A stretch of 64,000 bases of DNA from an uncultured Flavobacteriaceae bacterium. Its GTDB lineage: Bacteria > Bacteroidota > Bacteroidia > Flavobacteriales > Flavobacteriaceae. Under the pieces are notes generated by a model. The model worked only from the letters and a program-made list of their open reading frames with translations. It made no database searches and was not told the origin of the DNA. The DNA is taken from NCBI GenBank assembly GCA_943789365.1, contig CALSTV010000001.1:744001-808000 (forward strand), written 5' to 3'. The position numbers and the translations under genes are program-made. The first letter of the stretch is position 1; every line of letters begins with the position of its first letter. Shown here piece by piece: positions 27,645 through 37,895 of the stretch.

Positions 27645-28694
27645 CTAACTGTCGGCGTTTTTATACACGTGAAGCAATGTGTTTGACAATGACGTCTCTA
27701 TATTTGTGCTCCTATTTAAAATGGGAGCTGCTACTCCGTCTCCAAAAGACATGTCTCCAATAAAAACTCTTGCTTCGTCCCACAAACCCGCATCTATAAA
27801 AGCCTGCAAAGTCTGTCTTCCTCCTTCTATTAGTACCGATTGTATGTCATATTTAATCAATACACCACAAACCTGTTCAGCCAATGACTTTTCAAAATCT
27901 ATAGGAACATATTGTACGTTGTTTTGAGAAACCGGAAGTCGTGAGCTTCCCGTCAATACTATAGTAGATACACTTCCATCATACAGCGCGTAATTGGTTG
28001 GTACTCGTAAAGTACGATCTATTAAAATTCGTACCGGAGCGTTGCCCCCCCATTTACGCACATCCAATTTTGGATTGTCGGAAATAGCAGTATTCGTACC
28101 TACCAATATGGCATGTTCCTCACTTCTCCATTTATGTACCAACTGCTGTGCATTGGAATTACTAATCCATACCGGTCTATTTGTCGACTTTTCTTTTGGT
28201 GCCATAAAACCATCGGTAGTCTCTGCCCATTTTAATACGATATAAGGTCGTTTTTTATTTTGTACCGTAAAAAAGCGACGGTGCTGTTCTTTACAAGCTT
28301 CTTCCAAACAACCTACCTCCACAACACAACCTGCATTGCGTAAACGTTCAATGCCCTTTCCAGCAACTTTGCTATGTGTGTCTACACAGCCAATTACTAC
28401 TTTTGGAATCTGATGCTTTACTATCAAATCAGCACAAGGCGGCGTTTTTCCATAATGAGAACAAGGTTCCAAAGTGACATATAAAGTCGCTTTTTGTAAC
28501 AAACGCTTATCTTGAACCGACTGAATTGCATTCACCTCAGCATGGTTCCCTCCATAAGGACTTGTATACCCTTCTCCAATAACTTGATCATTATAAACTA
28601 CCACACACCCCACAGAAGGATTCGGTCTTGTTGTACCTACACCTTTTTGTGCAAGTTCCAAACAACGTTTCATATAATATTCGTGCATATGCAT
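27645..28694 (-). CDS. ribD: Bifunctional riboflavin deaminase/reductase RibD
   Basis: A 349-residue enzyme for two steps of riboflavin synthesis. The N-terminal deaminase has RPNPSVGCVVV, the zinc motifs HAEVNAI and PCSHYGKTPPCADL. The C-terminal reductase has RPYIVLKWAETTDG and VLIEGGRQTLQAFIDAGL. ATG codons occur at residues 1, 3 and 8; the first lies only 4 nt after a TACATTTG box, so the message may be leaderless or start at Met3. It is divergent from prmC, with overlapping regulatory space of about 100 bp. Confidence 0.95.
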   Translation of the reverse strand: MHMHEYYMKRCLELAQKGVGTTRPNPSVGCVVVYNDQVIGEGYTSPYGGNHAEVNAIQSVQDKRLLQKATLYVTLEPCSHYGKTPPCADLIVKHQIPKVVIGCVDTHSKVAGKGIERLRNAGCVVEVGCLEEACKEQHRRFFTVQNKKRPYIVLKWAETTDGFMAPKEKSTNRPVWISNSNAQQLVHKWRSEEHAILVGTNTAISDNPKLDVRKWGGNAPVRILIDRTLRVPTNYALYDGSVSTIVLTGSSRLPVSQNNVQYVPIDFEKSLAEQVCGVLIKYDIQSVLIEGGRQTLQAFIDAGLWDEARVFIGDMSFGDGVAAPILNRSTNIETSLSNTLLHVYKNADS

Positions 28695-28698
28695 AACA

Positions 28699-28706
28699 CA
28701 AATGTA
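28699..28706 (-). promoter_or_regulatory. -7 box of ribD, 4 nt before the ATG
   Basis: TACATTTG on the minus strand, ending 4 nt before the ribD ATG at 28694. Transcription would begin at or next to the start codon. Confidence 0.5.
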
Positions 28707-28789
28707 AGTGGAATGCTTGGAAGTCGCAACTTCTATTTAAAACAATCCAAGACAGCAGCGAAAAAGTGTTTTCTACAATTAAAAAACAG

Positions 28790-28797
28790 TATTTTTG
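28790..28797 (+). promoter_or_regulatory. -7 box of prmC, 5 nt before the ATG
   Basis: TATTTTTG, then CCTTT and the ATG at 28803. It supports this start codon over any longer upstream frame and suggests a leaderless mRNA. Confidence 0.5.
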
Positions 28798-28802
28798 CCT
28801 TT

Positions 28803-29648
28803 ATGAAAATCAACCAATTGCAAACTTTGTTTCATAAGGAACTTGCTTCTCTCTTTCCTAAAACCGAGATAGACTCTTTCTACAACATTCTTGTAGAACA
28901 CAAGCTAGGAATGACTAGAATTGACCGTGCTATGCAACCACAATTTGAGTTAAACAGAGAACAAACAAGTTATTTTACACGAACTATTGAAGCCCTTAGA
29001 AATGAAACACCAGTGCAGTACATTACTGGCACTTCGCACTTCTACGGCAGTACTTTTAATGTAAATTCAAATGTATTGATACCAAGACCAGAAACGGAAG
29101 ACTTGGTTAGTTGGATTCTAGAAGACATTCGCAAGGAAGCAAAAATAGACATACTTGATATTGGCACTGGATCGGGATGTATTGCTATATCTCTGGCGAA
29201 AAACTTAAAAAACGCAACAGTTTGGGCGCTTGACTTTTCTGAAGACGCCATTCAAACCGCCAAAGTAAACGCTCTTGCCAACAAGGTTGATATTCAGTTT
29301 TTACAACAAGACATATTAAAGACTCACGAACTTGACAAGTCTTTTGATATTATTGTAAGCAATCCTCCATACGTTCGGGAATTGGAAAAAAAAGAAATAC
29401 AAAAGAATGTACTCGCCTACGAACCACATTCAGCATTGTTCGTTGAAGACACGAACCCCTTAATCTTTTATGACAAAATAACAACATTAGCGGGTAAACA
29501 TCTCAATCCCAACGGAAAACTCTATTTTGAAATCAATCAATATTTAGCAACTGAAATGATGGAAATGCTCCGAAACAAAGGGTTTACTAAAAATGAATTG
29601 CGGAAGGATATTTTTGGAAATGACCGAATGACAAAATCAATGGTTTAG
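28803..29648 (+). CDS. prmC: Peptide chain release factor N5-glutamine methyltransferase
   Basis: A 281-residue enzyme methylating the GGQ glutamine of release factors. The start is the ATG giving MKINQLQTLFHKELASLF; a longer open frame upstream overlaps ribD and lies before the promoter, so I reject it. YITGTSHFYGSTF and LIPRPETEDLV are typical of PrmC, followed by SAM motif DILDIGTGSGCIAISLA and the catalytic SNPPYV. Length is normal. The gene is single and divergent from ribD. Confidence 0.95.
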   Translation: MKINQLQTLFHKELASLFPKTEIDSFYNILVEHKLGMTRIDRAMQPQFELNREQTSYFTRTIEALRNETPVQYITGTSHFYGSTFNVNSNVLIPRPETEDLVSWILEDIRKEAKIDILDIGTGSGCIAISLAKNLKNATVWALDFSEDAIQTAKVNALANKVDIQFLQQDILKTHELDKSFDIIVSNPPYVRELEKKEIQKNVLAYEPHSALFVEDTNPLIFYDKITTLAGKHLNPNGKLYFEINQYLATEMMEMLRNKGFTKNELRKDIFGNDRMTKSMV

Positions 29649-29740
29649 TATAAAGTATTGGCTCGCAAGTTACAATAGTTACCAAATACACAATACAAAC
29701 TCCAAAGACCAATAAGTTCACTACCTAAATAATTAATCCC

Positions 29741-29748
29741 TATTTTTG
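29741..29748 (+). promoter_or_regulatory. -7 box of trmD, 4 nt before the ATG
   Basis: TATTTTTG followed by CGTT and the trmD ATG at 29753. It is the third case in this stretch where a TAnnTTTG box nearly abuts the start codon. Confidence 0.5.
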
Positions 29749-29752
29749 CGTT

Positions 29753-30430
29753 ATGAGATTTGACATTATCACCGTATCACCAGAACTGATTCAAAGTCCG
29801 TTTGAACATTCTATCGTAAAAAGAGCTATTGACAAAGGATTAGCTGAAGTTTACTTTCACAACTTAAGAGATTTTGCCTCTAATAAATACAAAAAAATAG
29901 ACGACTATCAGTTTGGCGGCGGCGCAGGTATGGTTATGATGATTGAACCCATTGACAAATGCATTTCCAAATTGAAATCTGAGCGCGACTATGATGAAAT
30001 TATTTATATGACGCCAGATGCTCCAATATTAAACCAAGCGACATCGAATACTTTGTCTTTAAAGAAAAACATCATTGTATTGTGTGGTCACTACAAAGGA
30101 GTAGACCAACGTGTACGAGATCTTTTTATCACCAAGGAAATTTCAATTGGTGACTATGTATTAAGCGGAGGAGAGTTAGGAGCTGCTGTATTATGTGACA
30201 GTATCATTCGATTGATTCCAGGTGTTTTAGGAGACGAAACATCTGCTTTAACCGATTCTTTCCAAGACAACTTACTATCGCCTCCAGTATACACAAGACC
30301 TGCAGAATACAAAGGAACCGAAGTGCCAGAAATATTGCTTTCAGGAAACTTTCCAAAGATTGACGCATGGAGAACTGAAAAAGCCTATGAGCGCACCCAA
30401 CAAATAAAACCAGAATTGTTAGATGAATAG
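29753..30430 (+). CDS. trmD: tRNA (guanine-37-N1) methyltransferase
   Basis: A 225-residue SPOUT methyltransferase that modifies G37 next to the tRNA anticodon. It shows [20 protein letters not shown], then [29 protein letters not shown] and [15 protein letters not shown], the trefoil-knot SAM site. Length is typical. The stop overlaps the ATG of the glycosyltransferase gene by 8 nt. Confidence 0.97.
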   Translation: MRFDIITVSPELIQSPFEHSIVKRAIDKGLAEVYFHNLRDFASNKYKKIDDYQFGGGAGMVMMIEPIDKCISKLKSERDYDEIIYMTPDAPILNQATSNTLSLKKNIIVLCGHYKGVDQRVRDLFITKEISIGDYVLSGGELGAAVLCDSIIRLIPGVLGDETSALTDSFQDNLLSPPVYTRPAEYKGTEVPEILLSGNFPKIDAWRTEKAYERTQQIKPELLDE

Positions 30431-31904
30431 AGTACGTGCTTTTTTAAAAGAATACCCAGCCATTAGCATCGTTATTGGATTTCAATTTTTCAGATTGCTA
30501 TTACTTCCTTTTATGGGGTTGATGCCTCAAGATGCTTATTACCATTTTTATGGTGAAAACTTAGCCCTCTCTTACTTCGATCATCCTGGAATGATTGGGT
30601 ATATATTAAGAGTATTTACCTCTGTTTTTGGTAAAACGGTTTTTGTGGTAAAGTTTGCCGACTTTTTCATAACATCACTCACCCTGTTGAGCTTTTACAA
30701 ACTCGCTTCCTATTTTTTATCGAAACAAAAGCAGCTAAACGCAATCGTTTTACTTTCGAGTACGGTTTGTATTTCGATTCTTAGCATCAACTCCACACCA
30801 GATGTGCCTTTACTGCTATTTTGGACACTTTCACTTATCGGGTTATACAAAGCTGTATTTGAAAACAACAAAGGGTATTGGATACTAGGTGGTATTGCCA
30901 TGGGACTTGCCTTTGATAGCAAGTATACTGCCCTGCTCTTACAAATTGGACTGCTTGCTTTTTTAGCTTTTTCTAATAAGCATCGCAAACTTTTACTTTC
31001 ACCTTGGCTATGGGCGTCTCTTATTATATCGGTATTGGTAACCTTTCCTATTTGGTATTGGAACTATCAAAATGATTTTGCTTCTTTCTTGTTTCAGTCT
31101 TCAGACCGAACAGGAAGCATTTCTAAATTTGAAATCAAACCAAGATATTTCTTTGGGGCAGTTGGACACCAAATATTCCTATTACTACCTATTTTACTAG
31201 CTTCGTTTTTTACACTACTTTATAAACACATTAAAAAGACACTTACAAAGTTCAAACTGCCTTCTGACAAGACCTTGTTTTTACTAGCGTTTTTCATTCC
31301 TACATTTCTAGGTTTCTTTTTACTTACCCCCATCTACTGGGTAAAACTTAACTGGATGATGCCTTCTTACATCTCCGGTGTTATTTTGGCAAGTATGTAC
31401 ATTTCTAAAAAACTTGTTAGATCCCAAGTATATATTTCTGCCGCTATTCATCTTTTGGTAAGTTTACAAGTATTCTTCTACTTGGTTCCTATCAAAAGTG
31501 ACGACACCTGGGTAGGCTGGAAAGAACTGGTGGTGGCTACAGAAAAACTTCAAGAGGAATACCCAAATACATTTGTGTTTTCAGATGACGGCTATAAGAC
31601 CACTGCGTGTATGACCTTTTTTACTACTCAAAAAATTTATGCTCAAAACATTATTGGCAAACCTGCGCTACAATTCGATTATATTGGTGACGATCTAACT
31701 AAATTAAATGGAAAAAATGCTTTATTTATCATTTCAGACAAGCGGTATAAAAGCAACGCAAAAAGAGGCGAACATCCTAAGGAGTTGGAGCACTACTTTT
31801 CAAGTATTACCGAACTAAATCCTATCATTATCGAAATTAACGGAAAGGAAACCCGTAAATTTTGGGTATATGTTTGTGAAAACTACTCCTATTCGAAGGA
31901 TTAA
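30423..31904 (+). CDS. GT39/ArnT-like membrane glycosyltransferase
   Basis: A 493-residue integral membrane protein with roughly ten hydrophobic helices. The first periplasmic loop has [20 protein letters not shown], where the acidic residues match the metal/catalytic loop of GT-C enzymes such as ArnT/PMT. Such enzymes transfer sugars from lipid-linked donors to lipids or proteins. The acceptor is unknown. It overlaps trmD, so it is translationally coupled, and is followed by rplS with its own promoter. Confidence 0.85.
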   Translation: MNRVRAFLKEYPAISIVIGFQFFRLLLLPFMGLMPQDAYYHFYGENLALSYFDHPGMIGYILRVFTSVFGKTVFVVKFADFFITSLTLLSFYKLASYFLSKQKQLNAIVLLSSTVCISILSINSTPDVPLLLFWTLSLIGLYKAVFENNKGYWILGGIAMGLAFDSKYTALLLQIGLLAFLAFSNKHRKLLLSPWLWASLIISVLVTFPIWYWNYQNDFASFLFQSSDRTGSISKFEIKPRYFFGAVGHQIFLLLPILLASFFTLLYKHIKKTLTKFKLPSDKTLFLLAFFIPTFLGFFLLTPIYWVKLNWMMPSYISGVILASMYISKKLVRSQVYISAAIHLLVSLQVFFYLVPIKSDDTWVGWKELVVATEKLQEEYPNTFVFSDDGYKTTACMTFFTTQKIYAQNIIGKPALQFDYIGDDLTKLNGKNALFIISDKRYKSNAKRGEHPKELEHYFSSITELNPIIIEINGKETRKFWVYVCENYSYSKD

Positions 31905-31980
31905 ACAGTATACATTACAAAAACCCTCAACACTCAATTCAAAAAACAGACTTTTTTTATTTTCATTCATAAAAAAGTTG

Positions 31981-31988
31981 TAAGTTTG
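31981..31988 (+). promoter_or_regulatory. -7 promoter box of rplS
   Basis: TAAGTTTG, a strong TAnnTTTG match, about 72 nt before the rplS ATG. It leaves a leader of roughly 65 nt with no obvious structure. Confidence 0.6.
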
Positions 31989-32060
31989 CAACCTCAAAAT
32001 CAACCTCTGACGAAAATCGTGAATGTTGATTTGTCGAAACCCCATTAAATAAAGAAAAAA

Positions 32061-32414
32061 ATGGCAAATTTAGTAGATTTCGTACAAAACGAATTCGTAG
32101 CAAAAAATGAGTTCCCAGCATTTCAATCAGGTGACACAATTACTGTGTACTATGAAATTAAAGAGGGAAGCAAAACACGTACTCAGTTTTTTAGAGGCGT
32201 TGTAATCCAAAGAAGAGGTTCTGGAGCATCAGAAACTTTTACAATTAGAAAAATGTCTGGTACTGTTGGTGTGGAGCGTATCTTCCCAGTAAACTTGCCT
32301 GCAATTCAAAAAATTGAAGTAAACAAACAAGGAAAAGTAAGAAGAGCACGTATCTTTTACTTTAGAGAACTTACAGGTAAAAAAGCAAGAATCAAAGAGA
32401 TTCGTCGTAAATAA
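32061..32414 (+). CDS. rplS: 50S ribosomal protein L19
   Basis: A 117-residue ribosomal protein: VDFVQNEFVAKNEFPAFQSG, GDTITVYYEIKEGSKTRTQF, FRGVVIQRRGSG and ERIFPVNLPAIQKIEV are conserved L19 blocks. It has its own promoter and a strong terminator. In other bacteria rplS is co-transcribed with trmD; here a glycosyltransferase gene sits between the two. Confidence 0.98.
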   Translation: MANLVDFVQNEFVAKNEFPAFQSGDTITVYYEIKEGSKTRTQFFRGVVIQRRGSGASETFTIRKMSGTVGVERIFPVNLPAIQKIEVNKQGKVRRARIFYFRELTGKKARIKEIRRK

Positions 32415-32439
32415 ACCTCGGTATTTTCTAAACCTATAT

Positions 32440-32473
32440 AAAAAAGCTGTCTAAATCTAGACAGCTTTTTTTA
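32440..32473 (+). terminator. Rho-independent terminator of rplS
   Basis: Stem AAAGCTGTCTA / TAGACAGCTTT with a 4-nt loop and a T run, about 25 nt after the rplS stop. The remaining ~370 bp before the isocitrate dehydrogenase gene hold no gene that I can see, only its promoter. Confidence 0.85.
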
Positions 32474-32738
32474 TGCGCTCTGTTTTACAGAAGTGGCTGG
32501 TAGCTGGTTCGGCAAAGAAAGAAAACTTTGTATTCTCACCTTTGAAACTTTATCCTTTATCAATTTAGTCCTATTCTTCTTCCCTCTACACTTATCAATC
32601 TTTAAAAAACACCCCTTCCTTAACTAAATCGACTTCATTTTCAGAATAACTCAAAAAGCATTTCCAAAATTTAGGCTATTATCAAAAAGTGCGCTTGATT
32701 TCTATGAGATTAGAACTAAAAATATTGCTTTAAATCAC

Positions 32739-32746
32739 TACATTTG
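32739..32746 (+). promoter_or_regulatory. -7 promoter box of the isocitrate dehydrogenase gene
   Basis: TACATTTG, matching TAnnTTTG, about 105 nt before the ATG at 32852. Confidence 0.5.
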
Positions 32747-32836
32747 TACCGCCAAAAACCGACTGTGTTTTTCATGAAACGCAACGTGCTGGCAATAACA
32801 CATTCGCAGATTAGCTTTGACACATTAAAGCTTTAA

Positions 32837-35080
<2,244 letters not shown>

Positions 35081-35099
35081 AAGAATTGCTGCTCAACAA

Positions 35100-35142
35100 C
35101 AAAAAAAAACGTCTAAATTTATTTTTAGACGTTTTTTTTTTC
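35100..35142 (+). terminator. Rho-independent terminator of icd
   Basis: Stem AAACGTCTAAA / TTTAGACGTTT followed by a long T tract. Flanking A and T runs on both sides mean it could also work on the opposite strand. Confidence 0.85.
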
Positions 35143-35161
35143 AGTTTATTTTTACTTGGTT

Positions 35162-35263
35162 TTATTTTGTTTCATTTAATTTTTCAAGACCACTAATGAT
35201 GTCCTCGTTTTCTAGTCTTAAAAACTCTTGAACAAACGCTATTTTTCTCGCTTCTAAACCCAT
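35162..35263 (-). CDS. Very short ORF, possible antitoxin-like remnant
   Basis: A 33-residue frame starting ATG (MGLEARKIAFVQEF) and ending GLEKLNETK. It is amphipathic and charged, with the look of the N-terminal strip of small antitoxin-type proteins seen beside RelE/ParE toxins in Bacteroidota. It is too short to classify and may be a decayed fragment. It lies about 200 nt downstream of the HigBA pair on the same strand. Between them, 35412-35446 forms an imperfect stem (CGCTGAAGC / GCTTTAGCG) that could end the higBA transcript. Confidence 0.3.
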   Translation of the reverse strand: MGLEARKIAFVQEFLRLENEDIISGLEKLNETK

Positions 35264-35478
35264 ATCTATCAGCTTTTTATCAAAGATACGAATAGCTACT
35301 TTTTACGAACACTCGGTTTTTGTAGTTCATCTATACTCAAATCTGTTGATTTGGAAAATAATTCCTCAACAATGCCCTTTACGAATAAAGTACCCTGAGC
35401 CTGTACGCTGTCGCTGAAGCTTTTTGCAACAACCGAAGCTTTAGCGTAGGTTATAGCGTAAGAGATCGAAGGGTATCT

Positions 35479-35799
35479 TTAATCAGTTGCTACTTCCAAT
35501 TTTTGGTTTAACAATTCCACATTAAAATTGATTTTAGCGTTTAATGCTCTGAACACTTTTAAAATAGTCCCAAATCGAGCATCTGTCAAATTATTTTCTA
35601 TTTTAGAAATTTGGGCTTTTTTTACACCAATCAATTCCCCCAATTGCGATTGAGTCAATTTTCGTTCTTTCCGAGCATGTTTGATAGCCTCCCCTAGCAA
35701 GTCCAGTCGCAACTCATTTTCATAAACAGCTCTTTCTGCTGTCCCTTTTTTTCCGATGTATGTGTCTTTTACTTCATCAAATGAATATGTTTTCATCAC
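35479..35799 (-). CDS. HigA-like XRE antitoxin
   Basis: A 106-residue DNA-binding protein. The helix-turn-helix is clear in the second half: RKLTQSQLGELIGVKKAQIS followed by KIENNLTDARFGTILKVFRAL. Its start overlaps the toxin stop by 4 nt. Toxin-first order with an XRE antitoxin is the HigBA arrangement; the antitoxin is expected to bind the toxin and repress the shared promoter. Confidence 0.88.
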   Translation of the reverse strand: MMKTYSFDEVKDTYIGKKGTAERAVYENELRLDLLGEAIKHARKERKLTQSQLGELIGVKKAQISKIENNLTDARFGTILKVFRALNAKINFNVELLNQKLEVATD

Positions 35800-36140
35800 T
35801 TCTTGTTTTTAGATTCAAAATATTTGTTCATTAGTTCGGTTGCCTTGTCGATTTCTTTTTTAGGTGTTTTCTGCGTTTTTTTGACAATTCCATGGGTGGC
35901 AATTACCACAGTTACTGTATTATCTGTTTTGTCCCAAAACGCAAAAAGTCGGTATTGTTTTCTGTTGTACAAAGTCCTGAATTCCCAGATATCCGCATTC
36001 AGTTTTTTAAAGAACGTAGGATCGGTTGTGAGCTTTGCTTTGTCAATATTGAAAATAATTTTATTCCGTGTCTTTTCATCTAGCCTGTCAAAAAATTCAA
36101 AAACTTCTTTAAGAAAGGCAACTTTAAATTTCTCTCTCAT
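35796..36140 (-). CDS. HigB-like (Gp49/RelE superfamily) toxin
   Basis: A 114-residue toxin-type protein: FFDRLDEKTRNKIIFNIDKA, FFKKLNADIWEFRTLYNRKQ, YRLFAFWDKTDN, then HGIVKKTQKTPKKEIDKA. The WEFR...YRLFAFWD...HGIVKKTQKTP series is the signature of the phage-derived Gp49-like HigB family, ribosome-dependent mRNA interferases. It is the first gene of the pair and sits just behind a well-formed promoter. Confidence 0.9.
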   Translation of the reverse strand: MREKFKVAFLKEVFEFFDRLDEKTRNKIIFNIDKAKLTTDPTFFKKLNADIWEFRTLYNRKQYRLFAFWDKTDNTVTVVIATHGIVKKTQKTPKKEIDKATELMNKYFESKNKK

Positions 36141-36158
36141 TGCAATCTTTTTTTATTG

Positions 36159-36190
36159 CAAAGATAAATGTTTCCTTTTTAGTAAACAAA
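36159..36190 (-). promoter_or_regulatory. Promoter of the higBA operon
   Basis: On the minus strand TTTG (36190-36187), 20 nt, then TATCTTTG (36166-36159): a near-ideal Bacteroidota -33/-7 pair, about 19 nt before the toxin ATG. Confidence 0.65.
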
Positions 36191-36305
36191 TTGATTTTTG
36201 AAAGAGATTTTTCACAATGCGAATAAAGTGTTTATGCAAAAAAAGTTGAATGTTTTGGAGTCAGCAAATTTTATATTGTTGCAAGACACCTATTATTCCT
36301 TTTGA

Positions 36306-36485
36306 TTATATAAATAAGCCAAAGATTAAACCTAAAAAAAATACTCCAATACTTCTATTGTTAAATTCATGTCCCATATAATCATAGTAATCGGTTGAGT
36401 TTTTTGGTCCATATAAGTATTCTTTAAATGAATATTTCTTTTGAAGTAGTTGTGCTGTGTTAATACATCTCCTCAAATCATACAA
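36306..36485 (-). CDS. Possible small membrane protein (about 59 residues)
   Basis: An open frame from a TTG at 36485 to a TAA at 36306. It contains RRCINTAQLLQKKYSFKEYL, then DYYDYMGHEFNNRSIG, and ends in a hydrophobic tail (VFFLGLIFGLFI) that could span the membrane. Codon use looks plausible for this genome, but the start is not ATG and no promoter is evident. It is the only coding signal in the 36141-36541 gap and may be the end of a decayed gene. Confidence 0.3.
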   Translation of the reverse strand: MYDLRRCINTAQLLQKKYSFKEYLYGPKNSTDYYDYMGHEFNNRSIGVFFLGLIFGLFI

Positions 36486-36541
36486 AAATGAGTTTGTGGA
36501 ATTATAAAAGACTCATACATGCAAAGATTTTTGCAAGTTTT

Positions 36542-37567
36542 CTATTTCTTATCCGAAGAATCCCGAACAATCAATTCAGGTTCCAAAATCATTTTATTCA
36601 AGGTTGGCGGAATAGCAGCCTCCTCTATTCTTCTTAAAAAAGCCTCCGCGGTAAGTCGCCCAATTTCAGTACTGTGTTGTTCAATGGTAGTGATAGAAGG
36701 CGTCACTAAGGAAGTAAACGGTTCGTTTCCAAATCCAACAATGGCAATTTCATCAGGAATACTAATATTCTTTTCTTTCAATACCTGCAAAGCACCTAAG
36801 GCGGCATAATCTCCCGCCACATATACAGCATCCGGTCGATTGGGTTGCTCCAACAATTGCTCCATGATTTCACGACCATTTTGCTTGGTCAATTTACACT
36901 CATAAACCAACGCATCGTCCAAAGGCAAGTCGTGCTTTTCCAACGCATCTTCATATCCTTTTATTCTATTCTTATAAATACGTGTATGACTAAATCCGGC
37001 AATATGCGCGATTCTTTTACAACCTTGAGACACCAAATGATCTACAATTAAATGACTACTCTTATAGTCATCAATTCCAATATAATCCACCCCAAGTGCA
37101 TTCTCACCACGGTCAAATAGAATCAATGGAATGCCTTTGGACTTTATTTTCTCATAATAAGAAAAATCTGTTGTTTCATTTGCCATGGAAGCGATAATTC
37201 CATCGACCTGGGTAAAAAGCAAGGCATCAATATAACGACACTCTTTTTCAAACGACTCATAAGATTGAGAAATAATAATATTGTAACCCTTCTCATGCAA
37301 TACATCTTCAATACTCTGCAATACGGCAGAAAAAAAATTACTATTTGCTCTAGGAATGATCACCCCCACAAGATTGCTCTTTCCTTTTCGTAAGGCACTC
37401 GCCAAATGATTTGGTTGGTAGTTTAGATTTTTTGCTACCTGCTGAACAGAAACCTTCGTTTTTTCACTTATCCTTGGATGGTTATTCAAGGCTTTGGAAA
37501 CTGCCGAAGGTGTTAAGCCTAAAACATTTGCAATATCTTTTATGGTCGTTTTTTTTTGTGTTCCCAA
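36542..37567 (-). CDS. LacI family regulator, copy 1 (KDG/KDPG operon)
   Basis: A 341-residue LacI-type repressor. HTH residues ~8-27 (TIKDIANVLGLTPSAVSKAL), hinge NYQPNHLASALRKGKSN, then a periplasmic-binding-protein-like sugar domain (VGVIIPRANSNFFSAVLQSI). I take a TTG start at 37567 because the paralogue at 40993-42024 has the same TTG start context; a longer upstream reading has no conservation and would cover the operator. It is divergent from kdgK, and a palindrome sits 14-35 nt upstream of its start, consistent with autoregulation. The effector is probably KDG, KDPG or a related sugar acid, by inference. Confidence 0.88.
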   Translation of the reverse strand: MGTQKKTTIKDIANVLGLTPSAVSKALNNHPRISEKTKVSVQQVAKNLNYQPNHLASALRKGKSNLVGVIIPRANSNFFSAVLQSIEDVLHEKGYNIIISQSYESFEKECRYIDALLFTQVDGIIASMANETTDFSYYEKIKSKGIPLILFDRGENALGVDYIGIDDYKSSHLIVDHLVSQGCKRIAHIAGFSHTRIYKNRIKGYEDALEKHDLPLDDALVYECKLTKQNGREIMEQLLEQPNRPDAVYVAGDYAALGALQVLKEKNISIPDEIAIVGFGNEPFTSLVTPSITTIEQHSTEIGRLTAEAFLRRIEEAAIPPTLNKMILEPELIVRDSSDKK

Positions 37568-37580
37568 AATTTTATCTATA

Positions 37581-37602
37581 TTTGTTCCAACGTTTGAACA
37601 AA
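37581..37602. promoter_or_regulatory. LacI-type operator 1a (own promoter of copy 1)
   Basis: Perfect inverted repeat TTTGTTC - CAACGTTT - GAACAAA, with a central CG, between the lacI copy 1 start and the kdgK leader. The architecture is that of LacI-family operators. Confidence 0.75.
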
Positions 37603-37731
37603 AGTAAACAATTTTTATCAAACAGCAAACATTCACCACTACTTAAAACACTTCTAAAGCGCTGTGTTTACTGGGGTTGAGTGCATCAAAAATAAGGGTT
37701 CTTATCATGAGTACCTTTTTTTTTGGAAAAA

Positions 37732-37751
37732 TAGTTCAATCGATGGAACGA
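37732..37751. promoter_or_regulatory. LacI-type operator 1b (upstream of kdgK)
   Basis: TAGTTC - AATCGATG - GAACGA, a degraded copy of the same palindrome (GTTC-N8-GAAC, central CG). Confidence 0.65.
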
Positions 37752-37798
37752 CAAAGCAATTTGAGTATTTGAAAACAAATATTCATTTTTTTTCACAA

Positions 37799-37820
37799 TT
37801 TGTTCAATCGATAGAACAAA
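37799..37820. promoter_or_regulatory. LacI-type operator 1c (upstream of kdgK)
   Basis: Perfect inverted repeat TTTGTTC - AATCGATA - GAACAAA about 75 nt before the kdgK ATG. Together with 1a and 1b it defines the motif TTTGTTC-N8-GAACAAA. Confidence 0.75.
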
Positions 37821-37844
37821 AAATTAAACATACATACAAACGCT

Positions 37845-37866
37845 TAATTCAGATCGTACTGAATTA
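37845..37866. promoter_or_regulatory. Inverted repeat in the kdgK leader
   Basis: TAATTCAG - atcgta - CTGAATTA, an 8-bp perfect palindrome 30 nt before the kdgK ATG. It differs from the LacI operators and could be an mRNA hairpin or a site for another regulator. Confidence 0.4.
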
Positions 37867-37895
37867 TTAATTAAACTAAATTAAATAGAAATAAA

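Noticed and set aside
28512..28802. N-terminal extension of prmC
   Set aside because: The frame is open but overlaps ribD antisense, has no PrmC-like sequence and lies upstream of the TATTTTTG promoter box.
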